From the NCBI RefSeq assembly GCF_001442625.1, contig NZ_LMZQ01000017.1, forward strand, positions 31,774-95,773: a stretch of DNA of 64,000 bases, given 5' to 3'. The DNA comes from Pedobacter ginsenosidimutans. GTDB taxonomy: Bacteria; Bacteroidota; Bacteroidia; Sphingobacteriales; Sphingobacteriaceae. A program made the position numbers and the translations under genes. The notes beneath the pieces are model-generated. The model made no database searches. It was not told where the DNA came from and saw only the letters and a list, made by a program, of their open reading frames with translations. Positions 47,651-54,979 of the stretch are shown in pieces; within the stretch, counting starts at the first letter, position 1; every line of letters begins with the position of its first letter.

Positions 47651-47676
47651 TGTCTACTAATACTATAGATTTAATA
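47651..47676 (+). promoter_or_regulatory. Shared operator-like dyad, copy B
   Basis: This 26-base stretch is identical to 13731-13756 except for two central bases (TA in place of AT). In this copy the palindrome is weaker (8 of 12 pairs), which suggests that the sequence, not symmetry alone, is conserved. It lies four bases before the ATGATG of the Cys leader ORF. The very short distance would make any transcript from an internal -7 element nearly leaderless. Confidence 0.7.
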
Positions 47677-47680
47677 TATT

Positions 47681-47758
47681 ATGATGCCCAAAACAGTTGC
47701 TTATCTCCTTAATCCGAGCTCTAATACATCCTGTAATAACTTTTGTTGCTGTTGTTGA
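47681..47758 (+). CDS. 25-codon leader ORF ending in four Cys codons
   Basis: The frame starts ATG ATG four bases after the shared dyad and encodes 25 residues. A Cys is at position 18, and the end is NNFCCCC (codons TGT TGC TGT TGT) followed by TGA. It is hydrophobic in the middle (VAYLLNP) but has no signal peptide. Runs of codons for one amino acid at the end of a short ORF are the mark of attenuation leader peptides; Cys-tract leaders of this kind control sulfur genes in actinobacteria. Here it lies 421 bases before SusC of the sulfatase operon. A structural role for such a peptide is less likely. Regulation by Cys-tRNA supply is inferred. Confidence 0.65.
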   Translation: MMPKTVAYLLNPSSNTSCNNFCCCC

Positions 47759-48179
47759 TCCTCTGGTTTTAGTCTTTTCTCTAGTTTTATTTTTTTTAAT
47801 GACCATGTGGAAAGGAAATAATCAAACGGAAGTAGATACGCTAAAGTCATAACCTCTGTATAATCTTAACATGATGTGGGAATGAAATAAAGGAGTGGCT
47901 GACTGAAAATGTTGAATGGATAATCTCAAATCAATGATAAAACACAATACCCAAAGGTATAGAAAGGAGCTTGAAAAAAATAGGATAGTTACTGAATATA
48001 AATAGGGGAAAATGCGTTTCTGCATTCTCCCCAGATTTCGACCATTACCGGAGATCAATTGGCGTTGCATCCGGTCAGTTCATTCAATGATCATGTCAAA
48101 ATTATGAATTCTGCACGGGAATTTTTCATATTGCTGAAGCTTGTTGCAGTTTCATGATTGGCATAAAACAATATAAATT
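47759..48179 (+). promoter_or_regulatory. Long untranslated leader with hairpin before the sulfatase-locus susC
   Basis: The 421 bases between the Cys leader ORF and the SusC start contain no convincing gene; the minus-strand frame at 47822-48070 looks random. A strong hairpin lies at 48005-48032: GGGGAAAATGC and GCATTCTCCCC pair over 11 positions with one mismatch and a six-base loop. No T-run follows, so it is not a standard terminator. It may be part of an attenuation or processing switch. Confidence 0.55.
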
Positions 48180-51100
48180 ATGAAAATAAGCGGAAAGTCC
48201 TGGAAGGACTCGCATAATACACCTTCGTCAAAAATACTTTTATTGCCCTGCCTAACTGGAATTCTTCTGATTTCCTCCGTTCTGCAGGCCGGGGCAAAAA
48301 GAAGCGGCGAAGGACAAAATATTAACCTCCACCCTCATTCAAAGATAGCCGTTGTGGCAAATTTGATAACATATAATTTTCCTGGTGCTTCTTTTGCGAT
48401 TTCAAATACCTCAGTCCTACGCTCGCGGACTGTTACAATTAAAGGAAAAGTAACTGATGAAAAGAATCTTCCCCTGCCTGGGGTAAGTGTTAGGTTAAAA
48501 GGAACTGCTCAGGTGGTATCAACAAATCCCGACGGCGAATTTCAACTGGTTACCGAGCTAAATCAGCCTACTTTGGTTTTTACCTATGTAGGTTATAAAA
48601 CACAGGAGGTGGTTTATAAAGGCCAGCCGCTTTCTATAAAACTTGATCCTGATCAAAGTAAGCTTGAAGAAGTACTTGTGGTAGGATATGGTACGCAAAG
48701 AAAAAGCGATGTATTAGGCTCCGTAGCCACTTTTAATGCAAAAGCAGTAGAAGAGAAGCCGATATCAAGAGTTGAGCAGGCGCTTATCGGCCAGATGGCC
48801 GGCGTTCAGGTAAGACAGCAAAGCGGTACACCCGGAGCTGGTTTAAGTATCCAGGTACGCGGGGCTGGCTCAATCACGGCAGGTAATGAACCCCTTTACG
48901 TATTGGATGGCTTTCCTTTGGATGTAGCCAGTCAGAATGCCTCCGGAGGTATTTCGAACAGTCCGCTCGACAATCTTAACCCTAACGATATTGAGAGTGT
49001 TCAGGTATTAAAAGATGCTGCTGCGGGAGCCATTTACGGTTCGCGTGCCGCAAATGGAGTAGTGATTATCACAACCAAAAAAGGTGTTGCGGGCAAACCA
49101 AGAATTAATGTGAATGCCAACGCAGGTATTAGTTCGGTAGCCAGAAAGATCGATGTGCTTAGTGCTGATGAGTGGGTTGCCCAGGCAACAGAACTGGCCA
49201 ACGCTGCATGGGTAGCTTCTGGTACTGGGAGAACTGCTGCCCAAACCAATGCTGAAAGAGCCGCTATTTTAGGCCTTGCTCCAGGTACCATTAACACCTC
49301 TTTTATGACCGATCCGAGATGGGCACAGCCCGGGCACCCCGGTCTTGATTATGTAGATTGGCAGGATGCCATCTTTACCAATGCACCTTATCAAAACTAT
49401 GAGGTTTCAGCAAGTGGAGGAGCAGAAAATGTGACCTACTTTATTTCAGGTAACGTTCTTAACCAAAACGGAACGTTGATTAATTCCAATTTTAAAAATT
49501 ATGGTTTAAGGGCCAATGTGGAAGCCAATGCGAGTAAGAAACTTAAATTCGGGATCAACCTTGCGCCATCTTATTCCGTTAATAATGCCCCTCCGGGCGA
49601 AGGTAAGGATAACCAGCTCATGAATGCTTTACAGATGGTGCCGGTAGTTGAAAGTTCGGCAGGCTTAAATTCTGGCGCTTACGGCAACAGCACCTACACA
49701 TGGGCGAGCCCAAGGTTAATCAGTCCGTATGCCTATCTCGAAACTGCAATGAACAAGGTAAAAACCTCGAGATTATTGGCTTCAATATACGCAGATTATC
49801 AGATAATTAAAGGCCTTTCAGTAAGATCAAGCGTAAATTATGATAATGTTGATCGAAATACTTCAAAATATACATCCGATCAGGTTACCGTTGGTGCAGC
49901 ATCAGCTTTATTAACGAATCCAGGTCTTTACTCAACCGGCTCTTACGCGGTAACCAAGAAACAAAACTTTCTTAACGAGAATACCCTTAACTATACCACA
50001 ACAATTGCCGGTGTCCATAAGATTTCTGCCATTGCGGGGGTGTCGTACAATATAGTGCATACCGAAGGGGTAAGCCTTGCAACGGCCGGAGGTTTTGCCA
50101 ACGATATCATCAAAACCCTTAGTAATGCCATTGCCAACGCTGCAGGGGTAACCACTACAGGAACTTCAACCGCAGCTAATAATACCCTGTTTTCGTACTA
50201 TAGCAGACTTCAATATGCTTTTAAAGACAGATACCTTTTATCTGGTACCATTAGAAGAGATGCCTCTTCTAAATTTGGATCCGAAAACCGCTGGGGAACC
50301 TTTCCTTCGGTATCTGCCGGATGGAAAGTTTCAGAAGAATCTTTTCTTAAGGATGTTAAGGCCATCAGTGAGTTAAAACTAAGGTTAAGCTGGGGTAAAT
50401 CGGGCAATAACAACATTGGCGACTATAATGCCATAAGCACCCTGGTAAATTCGAATTACGTATTTGGCGGCAATACACCAACAACGGCTACCGGGCAGGT
50501 GGTTTCGGGCCTTGCCAATAAAGCGCTGAAATGGGAAACATCCAACACCTATGATCTTGGTTTAGACCTCAGCCTTTTGGCCAACAGAATCAATTTCACC
50601 TTCGATGCCTATCATAAAAAGAATACCGATCTGTTGTTAAACCTGCCGGTACTATCTGCAAGTGGTTTCAGTACAAGTTTACAAAATATAGGTGCGGTGG
50701 TAAACAAAGGATTGGAATTCGGATTGAATACGGTAAACGTAAAAACAGCCAATTTCACCTGGACGATGAATGCCAACATTGCTTTTAACAAAAATGCCAT
50801 AACCGATCTTGGTCCAACACATGCCGATATCGAAATCGCTTCTGCCTATAGCGGTAGCAATGCACCATATCTGCTAAGGGAAGGACTCCCTGCTTTCAGC
50901 TATTATATCACTAAAACCGATGGAATTTTAACGGCTGCAGATATTGCCAATCCGGCTGTGGCAAAAGTATCCGGACAGAAAGTTGGCGATGCAAAATACG
51001 TTGATACCAATGGCGATGGAAAAATCAGTGCTGCCGACAGGGTAGTAGGTGGCCAGCCTTCTCCCAAATATACCTGGGGCTGGACAAACAATTTTAAATA

Positions 51101-51575
51101 TGGGAATTTCGACCTTGGTATACAGCTGTATGGTCAGCATGGAGGTTCGATACTTTCTTATCTGGGCCGTGCAATCGACTTTTCGGGAAGTACAACCGCA
51201 AATGTACTTGGCGTATGGAGAGACCACTGGACCGCAGCAGATCCCAATCCGGATGCACCAAGGGGCAGGCTGGGCGCAAACTATACTTATCCAAATGTAA
51301 CCTCTGATTGGGTTTACTCCAGCGATTTCTTTCGGGTACAGAACATTACTTTGGGCTATAACCTGAAGGGATTGATCAAAACCCCTGGCATTTCCTCAGC
51401 AAGGATATTTGTAGCACTCGAAAACTATTTCTCCCATGACAAATATAAGGGGGGAGCGAATCCCGAGGCGCAGAATACGAACGTAAGTGGCGATGCAAGC
51501 TATGCAATATCAGGCGATTACGGTTCGGCACCATTAAGTAAAACAGCTTCAATTGGAATAAACATTGGCTTTTAG
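48180..51575 (+). CDS. SusC/RagA-type TonB-linked outer membrane transporter of the sulfatase locus
   Basis: The 1131-residue protein begins with a signal-like hydrophobic segment at residues 18-38 (ILLLPCLTGILLISSVLQAG). A region of about 50 residues with no known motif follows, then the regulatory domain (IKGKVTDEKNLPLPGVSVRLKG split, residues 90-160). A TonB-box-like LEEVLVVGYG comes next, then the plug (VRGAGSITAGNEPLYVLDG; KDAAAGAIYGSRAANGVVIITTKKG) and the barrel. The extra N-terminal stretch occupies the place of an STN domain but does not look like one. It pairs with the SusD nine bases downstream and a sulfatase, so it probably imports sulfated glycans or other sulfate esters. Confidence 0.93.
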   Translation: MKISGKSWKDSHNTPSSKILLLPCLTGILLISSVLQAGAKRSGEGQNINLHPHSKIAVVANLITYNFPGASFAISNTSVLRSRTVTIKGKVTDEKNLPLPGVSVRLKGTAQVVSTNPDGEFQLVTELNQPTLVFTYVGYKTQEVVYKGQPLSIKLDPDQSKLEEVLVVGYGTQRKSDVLGSVATFNAKAVEEKPISRVEQALIGQMAGVQVRQQSGTPGAGLSIQVRGAGSITAGNEPLYVLDGFPLDVASQNASGGISNSPLDNLNPNDIESVQVLKDAAAGAIYGSRAANGVVIITTKKGVAGKPRINVNANAGISSVARKIDVLSADEWVAQATELANAAWVASGTGRTAAQTNAERAAILGLAPGTINTSFMTDPRWAQPGHPGLDYVDWQDAIFTNAPYQNYEVSASGGAENVTYFISGNVLNQNGTLINSNFKNYGLRANVEANASKKLKFGINLAPSYSVNNAPPGEGKDNQLMNALQMVPVVESSAGLNSGAYGNSTYTWASPRLISPYAYLETAMNKVKTSRLLASIYADYQIIKGLSVRSSVNYDNVDRNTSKYTSDQVTVGAASALLTNPGLYSTGSYAVTKKQNFLNENTLNYTTTIAGVHKISAIAGVSYNIVHTEGVSLATAGGFANDIIKTLSNAIANAAGVTTTGTSTAANNTLFSYYSRLQYAFKDRYLLSGTIRRDASSKFGSENRWGTFPSVSAGWKVSEESFLKDVKAISELKLRLSWGKSGNNNIGDYNAISTLVNSNYVFGGNTPTTATGQVVSGLANKALKWETSNTYDLGLDLSLLANRINFTFDAYHKKNTDLLLNLPVLSASGFSTSLQNIGAVVNKGLEFGLNTVNVKTANFTWTMNANIAFNKNAITDLGPTHADIEIASAYSGSNAPYLLREGLPAFSYYITKTDGILTAADIANPAVAKVSGQKVGDAKYVDTNGDGKISAADRVVGGQPSPKYTWGWTNNFKYGNFDLGIQLYGQHGGSILSYLGRAIDFSGSTTANVLGVWRDHWTAADPNPDAPRGRLGANYTYPNVTSDWVYSSDFFRVQNITLGYNLKGLIKTPGISSARIFVALENYFSHDKYKGGANPEAQNTNVSGDASYAISGDYGSAPLSKTASIGINIGF

Positions 51576-51584
51576 TAGAATAAG

Positions 51585-53075
51585 ATGAAAACGAAAATAT
51601 ACTTAACCCTGTTCTCCGCAATACTGCTGTTGGGCAGTTGCGAAAAACAATTAAATCAAACACCAGAGTCGAGTTTGGCTACAGAGAATTTTTTTACGAA
51701 TAATAACGACTTTCTTCAGGCTCTAAATGGGGTGTATTCCCAGTTGAGCAATTATCCCAGTCAGGCATTGTGGCTGGGTGAAACGCGCAGCGACAACTTA
51801 AATGCGACTTCTGATGGTAACCGCGATTGGGACGGGATCAATAATTTTACCCCGAGTATTACCACCACTGGGTTTATCACTACTGCCTGGAAAGCCAATT
51901 TCAATGGCATATATAATGCGAATACGGTTTTGGCAGCATTAGAAACCAAAGGAAGTGTGCTCACTGCCGCAAATGCAACAAGGTATGCCGCCGAAGTCCG
52001 TTTCTTAAGGGCATTTTATTATTTTTCCCTGGTACGGACTTTTGGCCAGGTACCATTAATATCGACCGTAAAGAGCGCTGTGGAAGTAGCAAGCATTCCA
52101 CGTAGTCCTGTAGCCGATGTTTATGCACTGATCGAATCTGATCTGCAGTATGCGGCGGCCAATTTACCCGCAACTTTTACCGGAACTGATCTTGGAAGGC
52201 CAACTTCCTATGCTGCAAAAGGGCTGTTGGGACTGGTTTATCTTACCAAATCGGGGCCTACTTATGGCATAAACGGACCTGGCCTTAACAGCAATGAATA
52301 TGATAAGGCTGCGGCTTTGTTCGATGCGGTACTTACCGGGAGTCCTTACAGTTTTGCCTCCAATTATGCATCAATATTTTCTTACACCAACGAAAACAAT
52401 AGTGAAGTGGTGTTCGACATACAGTTTGCTTCGAGTTTAAACGGAGCAGGTTTTCCTTCCCATTTGGTGCCTGTAGCTTATTGGACCAGCAATGGGATTT
52501 CTAACAGTTTTGGAAATGGTTATGGAGCCAGTACTTTTCCGGTATCAAAAAGTTTGGTCAATTCTTACACCACCAATACGGTAAGCGGCACCGATGTGCG
52601 ATATCCTTTCAATGTAGCCACTACCTATACTGCAGGTCCTTTTATTAAAAAATATATCGATGTAGCTAAAAAGGGCTTATCGGGAAGAGATTGGCCGATT
52701 AATTTTATCGTACTGCGTTATACCGATATTTTGCTCATGAAAGCCGAATGTATTCTTCATGGTGCAGCAGGTTCTCAGGCAGATGTTGATGCCAGTGTGA
52801 ATAGGGTAAGGGCCAGAGCTGGAGTTGGTGCTTTATCTAACGTAACCATTCCGATTTTGATGCAGGAAAGACAAAGAGAATTTTTAGGGGAGGGACTTCG
52901 CTGGAATGACCTTGTGCGCGAAGGCCTGGCCATCTCGCAGATGAATGCCTGGAGAGTAGCCGATGCGATTACGAAAATTAATGAAATTGTACCGAACTAT
53001 GTCATTTATCCGGTGCCTGCGGCAGAAATTCAGACTGCACCTGGCCTTTATACTCAAAATCCGGGCTATAACTAG
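51585..53075 (+). CDS. SusD/RagB-type nutrient-binding lipoprotein
   Basis: The 496-residue protein has a lipoprotein signal (LLGSC, Cys at residue 19). SusD hallmarks follow (EKQLNQTPESSLATENFF; AAEVRFLRAFYYFSLVRTFGQVPLI; LRYTDILLMKAECILHGAAG; QERQREFLGEGLRWNDLVREG). It begins nine bases after susC and is followed by the sulfatase gene. It should bind the ligand at the cell surface for SusC. A bound sulfate ester is plausible from context, but this cannot be read from the sequence. Confidence 0.93.
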   Translation: MKTKIYLTLFSAILLLGSCEKQLNQTPESSLATENFFTNNNDFLQALNGVYSQLSNYPSQALWLGETRSDNLNATSDGNRDWDGINNFTPSITTTGFITTAWKANFNGIYNANTVLAALETKGSVLTAANATRYAAEVRFLRAFYYFSLVRTFGQVPLISTVKSAVEVASIPRSPVADVYALIESDLQYAAANLPATFTGTDLGRPTSYAAKGLLGLVYLTKSGPTYGINGPGLNSNEYDKAAALFDAVLTGSPYSFASNYASIFSYTNENNSEVVFDIQFASSLNGAGFPSHLVPVAYWTSNGISNSFGNGYGASTFPVSKSLVNSYTTNTVSGTDVRYPFNVATTYTAGPFIKKYIDVAKKGLSGRDWPINFIVLRYTDILLMKAECILHGAAGSQADVDASVNRVRARAGVGALSNVTIPILMQERQREFLGEGLRWNDLVREGLAISQMNAWRVADAITKINEIVPNYVIYPVPAAEIQTAPGLYTQNPGYN

Positions 53076-53111
53076 TATATTATGCGAAGAATAAGGTTTC
53101 AATTCAATAAA

Positions 53112-54497
53112 ATGATCAAAAGAAGTTTAATCATCATTGGTTTTTCGTTGCTGTATAGTGGAGCAATATTTGCCCAGCGAAAGGCTGGGCAAAAGCCCAA
53201 CATTGTTTTTATTCTGGCCGATGATCTGGGTTATGGAGATGTTGGTGTTTACGGGCAAAAACAGATCCTCACACCCAACATCGATAAGCTGGCCAATGAG
53301 GGAACGCGATTTACCGATTTTTATGCCGGTGCTCCGGTCTGTTCACCCTCACGGGGATCTATTCTTACGGGTCTCAACACCGGGCATGCTACAATTAGGG
53401 GTAATGCAACCGAACAAGGAGGACTTGCGGGGAAAAAAGGGAAAAATGTGGTGTACCGGGCCAATCTTACCAAGGATGATTATACTATAGGAAACCTGAT
53501 GCAGGATGCCGGTTATAATACTTCATTGGTTGGAAAATGGCATGTAGATGGATATGATTCGCTCGCTACACCTTTACAAAGGGGCTTCGATAAATTTTCG
53601 GGATGGCTGATTAATATTCCCTCAACTTATGCAAGCACCTATTGGCCTGATCACCGTTACATTAATGGAAAACTTGTAACAGTTGATCCTAATACCAATG
53701 CAAGAAAAGGCTATTATGAAACTAATATCTGTACAGATGAAGCACTGGCTTATCTGGAAACACAAAAAGATAACAAAAAGCCTTTCTTTTTAATGCTGAA
53801 CTTTAATAATCCGCATTCACCGCTGGATGTGCCAGACCAGGCCATTTATAAGAATAAAAACTGGCCTGAAGATATGAAGACCTATGCGGCTATGGTGTAT
53901 TATTTAGACCAGTCGGTAGGTAAAATAAAGGATTACCTGATCAAAAGTGGCCTGTCGGAGAATACAATTGTGTTTTTTGCATCAGATAATGGCCCAAGGT
54001 CGGAGCCTACCAGTCAGCTGAAAGCGGTATCCGAATTCTTTGATTCGAACGGTAAACTTAAAGGGTACAAAAGGGATATGTACGATGGAGGGATCAGGAT
54101 TCCGTTTATTGCGTGGGCGCCCTTTATTAAAAATGCGCCGAAAACAAGTGATGTGCCTGGGTATTTCCCTGACATTATGCCAACTTTTGGAGAGATTGCC
54201 GGTAAAACTACCGGATTCCGTACAGACGGCACTAGTGTATATCCGGTTATTAAGGGCGGTAAGGTTAAAACCGACCGTTTTCTATATTGGGAGTTTTTTG
54301 AATTGGGCTTTGAGCAGGGCGTGCGTTATGGTCGGTGGAAAGGGGTGAAAAGACATCATAAACTCGAACTTTACGACATTAAAACAGACATTGGCGAAAC
54401 CAATGATGTGGCTGCTGACCATCCTGATATTGTGAAGAAAATTGAGGATTATCTTTTAACCGCCAGAACAGATTCGCCTTACTGGACGGTAAAATAG
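53112..54497 (+). CDS. Secreted family S1 (arylsulfatase-type) sulfatase
   Basis: The preferred start is the ATG at 53112, giving a 21-residue signal peptide (MIKRSLIIIGF to IFAQ); an upstream ATG at 53082 would add ten polar residues. The mature enzyme has NIVFILADDLGYGDVGVYG with the metal-binding Asp pair. The sulfatase signature CSPSRGSILTG follows (Cys 77 from this start, to be converted to formylglycine). GKWHVDGYD and FFASDNGPRS carry the remaining metal and sulfate ligands. It releases sulfate from esters on sugars or aryl compounds. The Cys-type active site needs a maturase, which is not in this window. It is the third gene of the SusCD operon preceded by the Cys leader ORF, which links it to sulfur supply. 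The substrate is unknown. Confidence 0.93.
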   Translation: MIKRSLIIIGFSLLYSGAIFAQRKAGQKPNIVFILADDLGYGDVGVYGQKQILTPNIDKLANEGTRFTDFYAGAPVCSPSRGSILTGLNTGHATIRGNATEQGGLAGKKGKNVVYRANLTKDDYTIGNLMQDAGYNTSLVGKWHVDGYDSLATPLQRGFDKFSGWLINIPSTYASTYWPDHRYINGKLVTVDPNTNARKGYYETNICTDEALAYLETQKDNKKPFFLMLNFNNPHSPLDVPDQAIYKNKNWPEDMKTYAAMVYYLDQSVGKIKDYLIKSGLSENTIVFFASDNGPRSEPTSQLKAVSEFFDSNGKLKGYKRDMYDGGIRIPFIAWAPFIKNAPKTSDVPGYFPDIMPTFGEIAGKTTGFRTDGTSVYPVIKGGKVKTDRFLYWEFFELGFEQGVRYGRWKGVKRHHKLELYDIKTDIGETNDVAADHPDIVKKIEDYLLTARTDSPYWTVK

Positions 54498-54599
54498 AGG
54501 CAGTTTTCTCCATTTATGCTCGATCGGGAACTAACGGTTTATAATTAAAATAGTTTAAGAGCCTGTTTAAGTTTGATGCAATTATTTTACTTTATCTAA

Positions 54600-54930
54600 C
54601 GTTTTTGTCACCCTGAGGGTAATTTATTGTATAAAAATCAATATAAATGATAGGAGAATTTAAAAGATTAAATCTCCTCCGATTATCGTCATCCGATAGC
54701 TATCGGATGCGAGAAGGCTTTTTCAGCCGACGAAGCAATCTTTATAGAAAGGATCACTAGTATGAAAGATTGCTTCGTCGTTCCTCCTCGCAATGACGAC
54801 CTTTCTATGGAGGTCTGTCAATGGTAGCGGAGTCGATTGCTTTTAATATATCGAAAAACGGGTCTTCGACTACGCTCTCCACAGGAGTCCTTTGGACAGA
54901 CTGACATACTAATAATTTATAATAAAATTT
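54600..54930. repeat. Composite of intergenic palindromic repeats
   Basis: The 482-base gap between convergent genes is filled with repeats. CATCCGATAGCTATCGGATG (54690-54709) is a perfect 20-bp palindrome. GACGAAGCAATCTTT (54729-54743) and AAAGATTGCTTCGTC (54765-54779) are perfect inverted arms. Further units (GTCACCCTGAGGG near 54607, TCTTCGACTACGCTC near 54873, GGACAGACTGACA near 54893) resemble the repeat at 1664-1742. No gene is seen. It may mark a recombination-tolerant spot and could form stable RNA structures at both transcript ends. Confidence 0.7.
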
Positions 54931-54979
54931 AAACAGGCGCTAAGTCTGAAGATGAAATGGAGCCCATTTTCATGTTTGG

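Noticed and set aside
47822..48070. 82-codon minus-strand frame in the leader of the sulfatase locus
   Set aside because: Composition looks random, it has no recognisable domain, and it lies in the untranslated leader of the plus-strand operon.
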